Of a stretch of DNA of 64,000 bases, positions 43,298-55,253 are shown piece by piece. Origin of the DNA: Catenulispora sp. MAP5-51 (lineage in GTDB: Bacteria; Actinomycetota; Actinomycetes; Streptomycetales; Catenulisporaceae); the NCBI RefSeq assembly GCF_041261205.1, contig NZ_JBGCCH010000024.1:62001-126000 (forward strand). Direction: 5' to 3'. The translations under genes and the position numbers were made by a program. The notes beneath the pieces are model-generated. The model was not told where the DNA came from and did not search any database. It was given only the letters and a program-made list of their open reading frames with translations. Position 1 is the stretch's first letter, and each line of letters starts with the position of its first letter.

Positions 43298-43313
43298 CGC
43301 GGTCCGGGGCTGC
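43279..43313. terminator. Terminator hairpin with the stop codon in its loop
   Basis: GCAGCCCCGG-c-CCGCG (43279-43294) pairs with CGCGG-t-CCGGGGCTGC (43298-43313), 15 of 16 pairs. The three-base loop is TGA, the stop codon of the kinase gene. It stands between two convergent genes and can serve both. Confidence 0.75.
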
Positions 43314-43341
43314 GGTCGGCAGATCAGTGCTCTGATGACGC

Positions 43342-44360
<1,019 letters not shown>

Positions 44361-44393
44361 GGGAAGGCCCCGAGGTCTTCTCAGGGCCTTCCC
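44361..44393 (-). terminator. Terminator of the phosphoesterase gene
   Basis: GGGAAGGCCC (44361-44370) and GGGCCTTCCC (44384-44393) form a perfect 10-bp stem with a 13-base loop, 27 bases after the minus-strand stop codon. Confidence 0.75.
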
Positions 44394-44419
44394 GGTGCAC
44401 GCAAAACGGACTATTCTTC

Positions 44420-45877
44420 TCAACCCACGCGCCGCCGGTGACCGGGTTCCTGGCGCGGCATGCTCTGCACCGTCGGCGGTACCACCGGGGGCAGTGTGGC
44501 GACCTCGGTCAGCTCCTGCTGGTACAGCGCGGCGGCGTCCGGGAGCTTCGGGAAGGTCCGTTCCGGCCGTTCGTGCATACGCAGCGTCCCGGTCAGGTCA
44601 CCGACGGTGCAGCGGCGCCAGTCGCTGATGTTCGTCTCCCGCACGCCGAAGCGGCGCTCCAGGAAACGCAGCGTCGAGGTGTGGTCGAACACCTCCGAGC
44701 ACACGTACCCGCCGGCGCTCCACGGCGAGACCACGATCGTGGGCACCCGGAACCCGAGCCCGGAGGGGCCCGCGATGCCCTGGCACTCCGCGGGCAGCGG
44801 GTCGACGGTGATCCACTCCCCCGGCGTCCCGGGCGGCGCGGTCGGCGGCCGGACGTGGTCGAACAGGCCGTCGTTCTCGTCGTAGGTGATGAGCAGCAGG
44901 GTCTTGGCCCACACCTCGGGGTGCTGCCCGAGCGCGTCCAGCACGCCCCAGATGTACTCCGCGCCGGCCCCGGGCAGCGCCGGCGGGTGCTCGCTGGCCT
45001 CCGGCAGCCCGATCGAGGGCAGATACTGCGAGTTCAGCCAGCTCACCGCGGGCAGGTCCCCGTTCGCGATGTCGTCGGCGATCGCCTGCGGCGGCCGCGG
45101 CTGCATCCCGTTGACCCACAGGGACGAGTCGTGCGCCGCGTTCTGGAAGTTCTGGAACCAGCCCAGGTCCGACCCCGCGGTGTTGCCGACGTAGTAGCGC
45201 CAGCTGATCCCGGCGGCCTCCAGGCGCTCGGCGTAGGTGGTCCAGCGGAACGGCGCCGGGTTGCTGTTGCTCACCACCGGGCCGCCGGCCACGCCGTCCG
45301 GGTCGTTGGTGCCGCTGATCGCGAACAGGCGGTTGGCGTGCGTGGGACCGAAGGCCGAGCAGTGGTAGTTGTCGCACACGGTGAAGGCGTCGGCGAGCGC
45401 GTAGTGGAACGGCAGGTCCTCGCGCGTCAGGTAGCCCATGGACCACGGGCCGCCGTCGACCGTGCGGTGCGCGGCCATCCAGCCGTCCATCGCGCCGTTG
45501 TTCCAGGACTTGTGCTGGCCGGGCCAGCTGTGGTCGGTGCTGGGGTACTTGGCGCCGCTGGTCTTGGTGGTGTCGATGCGGAACGGCAGGGTGTAGCCGT
45601 CGGGGTTGGCGGTGTCGGGCTGGTAGAACACCGGACGGCCGTCGGGCAGCCGGAGCGCGTCACGGTCCCCGAATCCCCGCACGCCGGACAGCGTGCCGAA
45701 GTAGTGGTCGAAGCTGCGGTTCTCCTGCATCAGGATCATGACATGCTCGATCTGGTCCAGCGAGTGCAGGCTGGTGTCCGCGGCGGCGGCCATCGTCTTG
45801 CTCAGCGAGGGCGGCAGTACGGACAGCGCCGAGGTGGCGGCGGCGGTGGTCAGCAGGCGGCGGCGGGTCAGCGACAT
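44420..45877 (-). CDS. Tat-exported phosphoesterase (phospholipase C/acid phosphatase family)
   Basis: A 485-residue secreted enzyme. The N-terminus SLTRRRLLTTAAATSALSVL is a twin-arginine signal. IEHVMILMQENRSFDHYFGT, then GVRGFGDRDAL, AFTVCDNYHCSAFGPTHANR and LLLITYDENDGLFDHVRPP are signatures of the PF04185 phosphoesterase family, which includes bacterial phospholipases C. Substrate could be phosphatidylcholine or another phosphoester. ATG at 45877; divergent from the next gene. Confidence 0.92.
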   Translation of the reverse strand: MSLTRRRLLTTAAATSALSVLPPSLSKTMAAAADTSLHSLDQIEHVMILMQENRSFDHYFGTLSGVRGFGDRDALRLPDGRPVFYQPDTANPDGYTLPFRIDTTKTSGAKYPSTDHSWPGQHKSWNNGAMDGWMAAHRTVDGGPWSMGYLTREDLPFHYALADAFTVCDNYHCSAFGPTHANRLFAISGTNDPDGVAGGPVVSNSNPAPFRWTTYAERLEAAGISWRYYVGNTAGSDLGWFQNFQNAAHDSSLWVNGMQPRPPQAIADDIANGDLPAVSWLNSQYLPSIGLPEASEHPPALPGAGAEYIWGVLDALGQHPEVWAKTLLLITYDENDGLFDHVRPPTAPPGTPGEWITVDPLPAECQGIAGPSGLGFRVPTIVVSPWSAGGYVCSEVFDHTSTLRFLERRFGVRETNISDWRRCTVGDLTGTLRMHERPERTFPKLPDAAALYQQELTEVATLPPVVPPTVQSMPRQEPGHRRRVG

Positions 45878-45994
45878 ACGCGGGCTCCTGTCTTTCCCAG
45901 AGGGTTGAGATGGCGTCCCCTTTTGGCACGGTAACCGCCGATGGTGGATTCGGGGAGAACACCGGGTGCCCGGCCCTGCGGCAATGATGGCGGC

Positions 45995-46486
45995 GTGACC
46001 GTTTCCGTTGTGTGGGCCCGCGAGCCCATCCCGTCCGGCCCCAGCGTCTTCCTGGCCGGACCGACGCCCCGTTCCGAGGCCGTCGCCTCCTGGCGGCCGC
46101 AGGCGGTCCAGGCTCTGGAAAACGCCTGGAAGAAGCCTGACACGCTGCACATCCTGGCCCCGGAGAACCCCGGCGGTCTGCGCGAAACCGAGTACGAGGA
46201 CCAGATCGAGTGGGAGTGGGAGGGCCTGGACCGCGCCTCGGCGATCCTGTTCTGGATCCCGCGCGATCTGCGCACTCTGCCGGGGTTCACGACGAATGTC
46301 GAGTTCGGTCTGGTCGCGCGCTCCGGCCGCGCGGTGCTCGGCTGTCCGCCGGATTGCCCGAATCCGGAAAGGAATCGCTACCTGATTCGCCTGGCGCACA
46401 GGTTCGGCGCACCGGTGACGCAGACGCTGGCGGAGACCGTCGCGGCGGCCATAAAGATCATCTCAGTGGTCGACGTCACGCGTTAG
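45995..46486 (+). CDS. Nucleoside 2-deoxyribosyltransferase-like protein
   Basis: A 163-residue protein. PSVFLAGPTPRSEAVASWRP, ETEYEDQIEWEWEGLDRASA, ILFWIPRDLR and TNVEFGLVARSGRAVLGCPP match the nucleoside deoxyribosyltransferase-like (Nuc_deoxyri_tr2) family: the Glu in NVEFG corresponds to the nucleophile of the fold. True substrates of this branch are mostly unknown. GTG start at 45995. Confidence 0.82.
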   Translation: MTVSVVWAREPIPSGPSVFLAGPTPRSEAVASWRPQAVQALENAWKKPDTLHILAPENPGGLRETEYEDQIEWEWEGLDRASAILFWIPRDLRTLPGFTTNVEFGLVARSGRAVLGCPPDCPNPERNRYLIRLAHRFGAPVTQTLAETVAAAIKIISVVDVTR

Positions 46487-46493
46487 TCTCAGA

Positions 46494-46512
46494 CCGCCTA
46501 CGTTTGAGGCGG
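46494..46512 (+). terminator. Short terminator-like hairpin
   Basis: CCGCCT-acgtttg-AGGCGG, 8 bases after the stop codon of the deoxyribosyltransferase-like gene, followed by ACTATTGG. Confidence 0.55.
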
Positions 46513-46613
46513 ACTATTGGGGTTAACCCTCTCGTCTGTGCGCTCGCCGTCAACCCGTTGCGGTAGCGTGGCGGAGCACTTCGCAGGTCCAAACAACAAT
46601 GGGGGTATTACCA

Positions 46614-47180
46614 ATGTCCACGACGCGTGGCATACGGATTCTCGTCGGCACGGCCCTGGCCTCCTCGGTCATCCTGCTCGGGGGGTGCTCCTCGTCCGGC
46701 ACCACCCCGGCGGCGGCCACCGGCGGCGCGAATCCGCTCACGGGGGGCCTCACGTCCCACAGCAGCTCCTCCAGCGACGACTCCTCGACCGGCGGCAGCA
46801 GCAGCTCGTCCTCCGACGGCTCCAGCACCGGCGGCAGCAGCAGCTCCTCCTCGGACGACTCCAGCACCGGCGGCAGCACCGGTGGCCTGGGCGGCAGCGA
46901 CCCGGGGTGCTCGGCGGCCATGTCGGACCTGTCGAGCGGAACCCAGGCGATGACCGGCGCCGCCAGCAACCCGGCGGGGGCGATCGCCAGCCTGAAGAGC
47001 ATCGGCGGCAAGCTGCAGACCGACGCCGGCCAGTCCAAGAACCCGGCCGCGGCCTCGGCGATCAAGAAGGTCGGCGACGACTACGTCAGCTACGCCACCG
47101 CCCTGGGCGGCGGCAAGACGCCGGACATGACCTCGCTGGAGAGCGACGCCACGGCGATGGGCACCGCCTGCGCCGGCTGA
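46614..47180 (+). CDS. Ser-rich lipoprotein of unknown function
   Basis: A 188-residue lipoprotein: signal peptide with lipobox LLGGC (Cys25). Residues about 45-95 hold three copies of a Ser/Asp/Gly repeat (SSSSSDDSSTGGS type), a flexible spacer. The C-terminal 90 residues are a small helical domain with two Cys (DPGCSAAMSDL and MGTACAG) likely to form a disulfide. I use the ATG at 46614, which has GGGGGT upstream; the ATG at 46599 is the alternative. No family recognised. Confidence 0.75.
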   Translation: MSTTRGIRILVGTALASSVILLGGCSSSGTTPAAATGGANPLTGGLTSHSSSSSDDSSTGGSSSSSSDGSSTGGSSSSSSDDSSTGGSTGGLGGSDPGCSAAMSDLSSGTQAMTGAASNPAGAIASLKSIGGKLQTDAGQSKNPAAASAIKKVGDDYVSYATALGGGKTPDMTSLESDATAMGTACAG

Positions 47181-47237
47181 CGAGCCGGCCGACGCCGGGC
47201 CCCTGAGGCCCGCGGCGATGACCTGACGTGACATGAC

Positions 47238-47266
47238 GGCCCGGCCGGGTGATCCCCGGCCGGGCC
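47238..47266 (+). terminator. Terminator after the lipoprotein gene
   Basis: GGCCCGGCCGGG and CCCGGCCGGGCC form a perfect 12-bp stem with loop TGATC, followed by TTCTTGT. Confidence 0.85.
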
Positions 47267-47352
47267 TTCTTGTGTCCGGTCTGTGCTCGGCTGCTGTCCG
47301 GCTTTTGACCGGCTTTTGACCGGCACCGATCCCGTTCAGCTCATCTCAGGGC

Positions 47353-48837
47353 TCAGGCACACCCGTGGATGTCGCTGGTCGAGGACGCCACGACCGTGTC
47401 CAGCAGCCCGGGCACGATCACGTGCACCGCGTTGACCGTCAGTGTGTGGTCGGTGGCGGTGCCGGTGGCGATCTGCTCGTTCAGGATCAGCTTGATGCCG
47501 AGCACGTTCACCGTGGTGTTCGGCCCCGGATTCACGCTGATCGGGACGGTGATGCCGCCGACGGTGATGGACGCGATGCTCGTTCCGCCGGTGCCGCCGG
47601 CGCAGACCATGTGCGAGGTGGACGCGACCGCGCCGATCTGGATCGCCGGCAGGCCCAGGACGGCGATGCCGACGTGCTGCACCGAGGCGTTGGCGGTGGA
47701 GGAGTCCGGGTTCACCGCGGTGGAGACGTTCGCGCACAGCGTGTTGGCGGTGATGATCAGGCCGAGGATGTTCGCGTCGCACGGCGGGGAGTTGGTGCTC
47801 GCCCCGGTCACCGCGACCGGGCCGGCCTCGGGCGTCGGGGCGATGCCGACCAGGCCGGAGGATTTCAGGCCGTAGGCGTCGCCGGTCAGCAGCGTCAGCC
47901 AGGTCACCTGGACGTTGTTGGAGGTGATGGTGCCGGCCGGGTTCGTCGTCGAGGCGCCGATGACGTCCGTGCCCGACACCGTTCCGGTGTAGGTGAACGT
48001 GGCGTTGCCGCCGGCGTCCGTGGTGGCGCTGCCGGTCAGGCCGGCGTTCGGACCACTGGCGACCTTGAAGGCGATCGGCGCGCCCTGCAGCGGGTCGCCG
48101 CAGCTGTTGACCAGGTTGGCGGTGACAGAGGCCTGGGTGCCGACCGCGAGGTCCTGCTGCGGCGGGGCCAGACTCAGGATCGAGCCGGGGCAGGAGACGC
48201 TGCCGACCGGGGCCCACTGCTGGGACTCGTTGCCCATGCCGCAGCTGGCGCCGTCCACGCCGCCGGTGTTGAGGATCTTGCCGGTGTCGTTGAAGTTGCT
48301 GACCACGCCGTCGATCGACACGGTGACCAGCGGAACCACGTTGGACTGGTTGCAGTCCCCGGACCAGTCGGCGCCGTTCGGCCCGATGTCGGAGGTGTCG
48401 AAGGAGCCGTCGGAGGTGCAGCCGGCGCTGAAGGAGTTGATCGTCTGGGTGACGATGTACTGCCCGTTCGGCGCGAGCGGCACGTTGTGCCGCCAGATGT
48501 CGTACACACAGGTGCCGAAGCTGACGTGGATGTAGTCGACGGTGACCCCGACGCCGGTGTTGTTGATGACCCGCACCGCGCCGGCGTCGAAGGTGCAGCC
48601 GCCGGTGCAGCCGCCGTAGGTGACGTCCGGCGCGCCTTCCCAGGGCGTCGGGAAGTTGGCGGGGTTCGCGCGCAGGTTGTCGGCATAGCCGAGCTGCACC
48701 GCGACGTCGGCCGCGGCGTGCGCCCGAACCGCCGGCCCGGCGACCACCGCGGCGCAGCTGAGCACCAGCATTCCCAGGAACGCCAAGGCTCTTCGCACAC
48801 CCATCGCTCTTCGCACACCCATCGAGGCTGCTGACAT
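47353..48837 (-). CDS. Secreted Ig-like/choice-of-anchor-P-type surface protein
   Basis: A 494-residue exported protein. A signal peptide (ALAFLGMLVLSCAAVVAGPA, then AHA) follows a duplicated MGVRRA. An N-terminal domain with several Cys (YGGCTGGCTFDAG, GTCVYDIW, FSAGCTSDGSF) is followed by a Big_1-like Ig domain (ASVTANLVNSCGDPLQGAPI, TTDAGGNATFTYTG). From LLTGDAYGLKSSGLVGIAP onward the pattern matches the choice-of-anchor P group. Probably displayed on or released from the surface; no enzymatic motif. AAGGGGTGG ribosome-binding site before the ATG. Confidence 0.75.
   Translation of the reverse strand: MSAASMGVRRAMGVRRALAFLGMLVLSCAAVVAGPAVRAHAAADVAVQLGYADNLRANPANFPTPWEGAPDVTYGGCTGGCTFDAGAVRVINNTGVGVTVDYIHVSFGTCVYDIWRHNVPLAPNGQYIVTQTINSFSAGCTSDGSFDTSDIGPNGADWSGDCNQSNVVPLVTVSIDGVVSNFNDTGKILNTGGVDGASCGMGNESQQWAPVGSVSCPGSILSLAPPQQDLAVGTQASVTANLVNSCGDPLQGAPIAFKVASGPNAGLTGSATTDAGGNATFTYTGTVSGTDVIGASTTNPAGTITSNNVQVTWLTLLTGDAYGLKSSGLVGIAPTPEAGPVAVTGASTNSPPCDANILGLIITANTLCANVSTAVNPDSSTANASVQHVGIAVLGLPAIQIGAVASTSHMVCAGGTGGTSIASITVGGITVPISVNPGPNTTVNVLGIKLILNEQIATGTATDHTLTVNAVHVIVPGLLDTVVASSTSDIHGCA
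48788..48823. repeat. 18-bp direct duplication in a signal-peptide region
   Basis: GCTCTTCGCACACCCATC occurs twice in tandem and on the minus strand codes for two copies of Met-Gly-Val-Arg-Arg-Ala at the start of the secreted protein. Each copy brings its own ATG. Confidence 0.9.
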
Positions 48838-49097
48838 GTTCCACCCCTTCTGAACCCGAAACGGAGCGACGCGGCGAGCCGAACCACGCCGGACCCGGAG
48901 TTGCCGCGCGCGGTGGTGAAGTTATTCGAGCTCTGATTCGGCGTCGCTCGGGCGCGGGGCGGGTGTCGGCTGGCGCGACGGTTCGGCGAGCGCCAGGGGG
49001 ATGCGGCATAGGCCGCGGACCCCCGGGGATGACGGGACAGAATCAGGGAACTGGCTAGCTTGGCCGGTGCGGCAGGCGGCGGGCGTACCATCCCGGT

Positions 49098-49304
49098 GTG
49101 CTGATCAAACTCGCAGTGATCGCGCTGGCCGTCGGCGCGATCCCGGTCGCGCTCAACGTGAACGGCCTGGCCGAGCGGATCCCGTGGCGCGGCCTGGATG
49201 GGGATCCGGTGCGGGACAAGGGTGTCGTGACCTTCAACAGGGCGGTGGCCGGCCTGTTCGGCGTCATGGTCCTGATAGCGGCCGTCGTCGAGGCGCTGCG
49301 CTGA
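49098..49304 (+). CDS. Small two-helix membrane protein
   Basis: A 68-residue protein beginning with GTG. IKLAVIALAVGAIPVALNV and RAVAGLFGVMVLIAAVVEAL are two hydrophobic helices, with an amphipathic loop of charged residues between them (WRGLDGDPVRDKGVV). No family recognised; I accept it because membrane topology and codon use look genuine. It ends 11 bases before a convergent regulator gene. Confidence 0.5.
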   Translation: MLIKLAVIALAVGAIPVALNVNGLAERIPWRGLDGDPVRDKGVVTFNRAVAGLFGVMVLIAAVVEALR

Positions 49305-49315
49305 GACGCGCCGCG

Positions 49316-50059
49316 TCAGCCCGCCGCCGGCGTCAGTACCTGCTCCGACAGCCCCAGCCGCTCCCGGAACACATCGCGCCCCCGCGTCGTGACCAGCACC
49401 GCGCGCGAGGTGCCGACTCGCTTGATCCAGCCGTGGTCCAGCGCGTGCTCGCACAGGGCCGCGCCGACGGCGCCGGCCAGGTGCGGGCGGCGTTCGGTCC
49501 AGTCCAGGCAGGGGCGGAGGGCAGGGCGTTTGGAGGCGGCCGGGACTTCGATCGCCAGGTCGGCCAGCCAGCGTTCGCCGTCGGGGGTCAGGCTCAGGCC
49601 GTGGTGCCAGTCGACCAGGTCGCGGGCGGTCATGGCGTCGGCGATGGCCACGCCGACGCGGCCGGCGAGGTGGTCGTAGCAGGTGCGGGCGTGGGCCAGG
49701 GCGCGGCGGCGGCTGTCGGCGGACAGGGTGCGCGGGGGCGGTGTGGCGCGGACCGGGGCGGCCGCGGCCATGGTCTCGATGAGTTCGGCGACCTGTTGGT
49801 CGGCCAGGCGGACGTAGCGGTGCCGGCCTTGGCGTTCCTCGGCCAGCAGACCGCCGGTCACCATCGCGTTCAGGTGCTCGGTGGCGGTGGACGGGGCGAC
49901 GCCGGCGTGCCGGGCCAGTTCGGTCGGGGTCCAGGCGCGGCCGTCGAGCAGGGCCAGGCAGAAGGTGGCGCGGGTGCCGTCGGCCAGCAGGCGGGCCATC
50001 GCGGCCAGGTCGGCGCCGGCCAGCAGGGGGTTCGCGGTGGTGGGGCCGGTAGTGCTCAT
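49316..50059 (-). CDS. ArsR-family winged-helix regulator
   Basis: A 247-residue regulator. The N-terminal winged helix reads LAAMARLLADGTRATFCLAL, then TELARHAGVAPSTATEHLNA and MVTGGLLAEERQGRHRYVRL. The long C-terminal part (with WHHGLSLTPDGERWLADL) is typical of actinobacterial ArsR proteins of about 230-250 residues that control neighbouring oxidoreductases. It is divergent from the flavin-reductase-like gene over a 16-bp palindrome. ATG at 50059. Confidence 0.88.
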   Translation of the reverse strand: MSTTGPTTANPLLAGADLAAMARLLADGTRATFCLALLDGRAWTPTELARHAGVAPSTATEHLNAMVTGGLLAEERQGRHRYVRLADQQVAELIETMAAAAPVRATPPPRTLSADSRRRALAHARTCYDHLAGRVGVAIADAMTARDLVDWHHGLSLTPDGERWLADLAIEVPAASKRPALRPCLDWTERRPHLAGAVGAALCEHALDHGWIKRVGTSRAVLVTTRGRDVFRERLGLSEQVLTPAAG

Positions 50060-50084
50060 AGCTGTGATTATTCTCCGGGCATCG

Positions 50085-50100
50085 TTCGGCGGCCGCCGAA
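50085..50100. promoter_or_regulatory. Palindromic operator between ArsR-type and flavoprotein genes
   Basis: TTCGGCGGCCGCCGAA, a perfect 16-bp palindrome in the 65-base divergent gap. Confidence 0.6.
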
Positions 50101-50124
50101 ACGTCCGGTGCCTACGGTCGCCGC

Positions 50125-50754
50125 ATGACGAGCTCACTCAGTACCGCCCGCGCCGAGCACATCGTGATCGAGCCGAGCATTCTCTACTTCGGCACCCCGG
50201 TGGTCCTGCTGTCGACCGAGAACGACGACGGCTCCGCCAACCTCGCCCCGATCTCCTCGGCGTGGGCACTCGGTCACACCATCGTCATGGGGCTCGGCGC
50301 CGAGGGCCAGACCGCGTACAACCTCGCGCGCCGCCCGCAGGTCGTGATCAACGTCCCCGGGCCGCACCTGTGGCGGCGGGTCGAGAGTCTGGCCCCGGTC
50401 ACCGGCCGCTTCCCGGTGCCGGAGAGCAAGCCGGCGGGGATGCGGTTCGAGCCTGACAAGTTCGGCGTATCGGGGTTCACAGCAAGGGAATCGGAGGTTG
50501 TCACCCCGCCGAGGGTCGCCGAGTGCGGGCTGCAATTTGAGGCCGCGGTTGCCAGGATCCTGCCGGACCTCACCGAGGACTTCCTCATCGTCGAGGCGCA
50601 GGTCCTGAAGGTGCACGCGGACCCCGCGATCGTGATCCCGGGGACGAACCACGTCGAGCCGGCGGCCTGGAGTCCGCTGGTCTACAACTTCCGGCACTAC
50701 TTCGGACTGGGCCCGGAGCTGGGCCACACCTACCGGAGCCAGACTCCGCGCTGA
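50125..50754 (+). CDS. Flavin reductase-like (FMN-binding split-barrel) protein
   Basis: A 209-residue split-barrel flavoprotein. STENDDGSANLAPISSAWAL, HTIVMGLGAEGQTAYNLARR and PQVVINVPGPHLWRRVESLA match the flavin-reductase-like family, and HYFGLGPELGHTYRSQTPR is the common end. It probably binds FMN and acts as a reductase or oxygenase component; the partner is unknown. Divergent ArsR-type gene is the likely repressor. Confidence 0.85.
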   Translation: MTSSLSTARAEHIVIEPSILYFGTPVVLLSTENDDGSANLAPISSAWALGHTIVMGLGAEGQTAYNLARRPQVVINVPGPHLWRRVESLAPVTGRFPVPESKPAGMRFEPDKFGVSGFTARESEVVTPPRVAECGLQFEAAVARILPDLTEDFLIVEAQVLKVHADPAIVIPGTNHVEPAAWSPLVYNFRHYFGLGPELGHTYRSQTPR

Positions 50755-50824
50755 CCGGTGCTGACCGGTTCGGCGCGATTTCCACGCGATCTACCTGGGC
50801 TTTCTGATCTGACGTCCCGTTATA

Positions 50825-53623
<2,799 letters not shown>

Positions 53624-53627
<4 letters not shown>

Positions 53628-54115
53628 TCATCGACATGCCCGAGGGCAAGGAACCGATCGGCTACGTGTGGGGCGAGATGGTGCCCGGCATCGGCCCCGC
53701 GGCGGCGGCCTTCTCGATGGCGGTGTACGAACACACGACACTGGGCCTGCGCGAGTTCGAAGCGGCCCGCCTGCGGATCGCGCAGATCAACGGCTGCTTG
53801 TTCTGCCTGGACTGGCGCACCGAGCGCGCCGGGGAGAAGGTCGAGGACGGCTTCGACACGGCGGTCGCCGACTGGCGCGGCGCGCAGTCCCTGGACGAGC
53901 GGACCCGGGTGGCCGCCGAGTACGCCGAGCGCTACGCGTTGGACCACCACGGGCTCGACGACGAGTTCTGGGGCCGGATGCTGGGCTGCTACTCGCAGGC
54001 GGAGGTGGTCGAGCTGACGATGTGCCTCGGCTCGTGGCTGGCCTTCGGGCGGCTGAACCACGTGCTCGGGATCGACGCGGTGTGCGTGCTGCCGGGGCAT
54101 GTGTCCGGGCACTGA
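53624..54115 (+). CDS. Carboxymuconolactone-decarboxylase/AhpD-like protein
   Basis: A 163-residue all-helical protein. REFEAARLRIAQINGCLFCL, DWRTERA and DERTRVAAEYAERYALDHHG match the CMD/AhpD family; the CLFC pair corresponds to the redox Cys pair of AhpD-type members (NGCxxC). It may therefore reduce peroxides or a disulfide, which would suit an operon with an H2O2-producing oxidase (inference). GTG start overlaps the previous stop. Confidence 0.85.
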
Positions 54116-54250
54116 TCGGGGCGCGTGCTCGGGTACTGATCCGGCCGTACGCCCGGGCACCGCCAAGCCGGACACGATGGGGCGCCACTGTCGCCGCCCG
54201 CATCGTGCCCGCACTATGCCGCATCGTGCTCCGCGCGGGTCACACCGCGC

Positions 54251-54841
54251 TCAGCGCGAAAGCTCCACCATGGTGTCCTCGAAGTCCGGGAACTCGTCCC
54301 GGGCCGCGGCGACCACCTCGCGGGCCGTCATGCGGTCCGTCCCGGCGTGCTTGTCGGCGATGGCCGTGAACTCCGGGTGCGGGTTGGAGCGGCGCGTGGG
54401 GTGCTCCACCGCCTCGTAGGGGCCCGATCCGTCGGCCACCAGCCACAGGAACGAGGGCAGGTCGCAGGCGACCACCCCGGTCTCGCCCTCGGAGCCCAGG
54501 AACACCACCGGCTGCTCGGCCAGCGGCGCGTCCTCGCGGACCAGCCAGAAGGCCGCGTAGCCGCCGTCGGCGGTCTGGCCGAAGACCCGGAACTGGTCGG
54601 CGTCGGCGTCCGGGTTGCCGGTCCAGCTCCGGAACCAGTCGGCGGTGTCCTCGGAGTCCAGGAACTCCTCGAAGGGCTCGAAGTCCACCCACAGGTTCTC
54701 GGTGTCTTCGCTCTCGTCGCGCTCGTCGTCGCGTTCGTCGTCGCTCGGCTCGTCCTCGTCGGCCTCCGCGGAGAAGCCGATCGCGGCTATCGCGGCCAGC
54801 GCCGCGGGCAGGGCGAGGTCGTCGTCGTCTTCGATAGTCAC
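54251..54841 (-). CDS. SMI1/KNR4 (SUKH)-like acidic protein
   Basis: A 196-residue acidic protein. Residues 28-50 are Asp/Glu/Arg-rich (DEDEPSDDERDDERDESED). The remainder, FRVFGQTADGGYAAFWLVRE, PVVFLGSEGETGVVACDLPS and FLWLVADGSGPYEAVEHPTR, resembles SUKH-fold proteins, often immunity proteins to contact-dependent or secreted toxins. No toxin gene is adjacent, so the role is open. GTG start at 54841. Confidence 0.6.
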   Translation of the reverse strand: MTIEDDDDLALPAALAAIAAIGFSAEADEDEPSDDERDDERDESEDTENLWVDFEPFEEFLDSEDTADWFRSWTGNPDADADQFRVFGQTADGGYAAFWLVREDAPLAEQPVVFLGSEGETGVVACDLPSFLWLVADGSGPYEAVEHPTRRSNPHPEFTAIADKHAGTDRMTAREVVAAARDEFPDFEDTMVELSR

Positions 54842-54988
54842 GAGCCGTAGATTAGCCGCGCGCGGGGCGTCTACTCCAGCGTCACAAGAAGCATCTCGCC
54901 GTGGCGGGCTCCCTAGGGGTATATCCGATGGCGCCGGCGGGCCGGGTCCTGGTGAAATGGGTTGTGAGGCGCGAGGGAGGGTGTGTCG

Positions 54989-55180
54989 ATGAACACCGTC
55001 ATCGAACGCGAGCGTCAAGGCAACGAGTGGGGTCCGGTCACCATCGTGCACACGTGGGGCGGCTGGCCGTGGCGGGCGCAGTGCGAGGAGTGCACCACGC
55101 GCTCCCCAGGGCAGCGAACGCACGACGAGGCCCGGCAGTGGGCTGACAGCCACTACCACGCGTTCCACGAGATCAGCTGA
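54989..55180 (+). CDS. Small protein of unknown function
   Basis: A 63-residue protein. A GGGAGGG ribosome-binding site at 54974-54981 fits the ATG at 54989 better than the GTG at 54983. The sequence contains VTIVHTWGGWPWRAQCEECT and DEARQWADSHYHAFHEIS: one Cys-x2-Cys pair and several His and Trp, which could form a metal site. No family recognised. It ends just before a bidirectional terminator. Confidence 0.6.
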   Translation: MNTVIERERQGNEWGPVTIVHTWGGWPWRAQCEECTTRSPGQRTHDEARQWADSHYHAFHEIS

Positions 55181-55194
55181 AGCACAGCGCGCGA

Positions 55195-55233
55195 AAGGCC
55201 CGGCACCCGCGCGAACGCGGGCCACCGGGCCTT
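55195..55233. terminator. Bidirectional terminator between small gene and asnB
   Basis: AAGGCCCGG (55195-55203) pairs with CCGGGCCTT (55225-55233); inside, CCCGCG pairs with CGCGGG. It lies between convergent genes. Confidence 0.8.
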
Positions 55234-55253
55234 CCCTCAGAGCGCCTCGGGCG

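Noticed and set aside
54251-54841. Immunity gene of a polymorphic toxin system
   Set aside because: A SUKH-like fold alone is not enough; no toxin, secretion signal cluster or other immunity genes are nearby.
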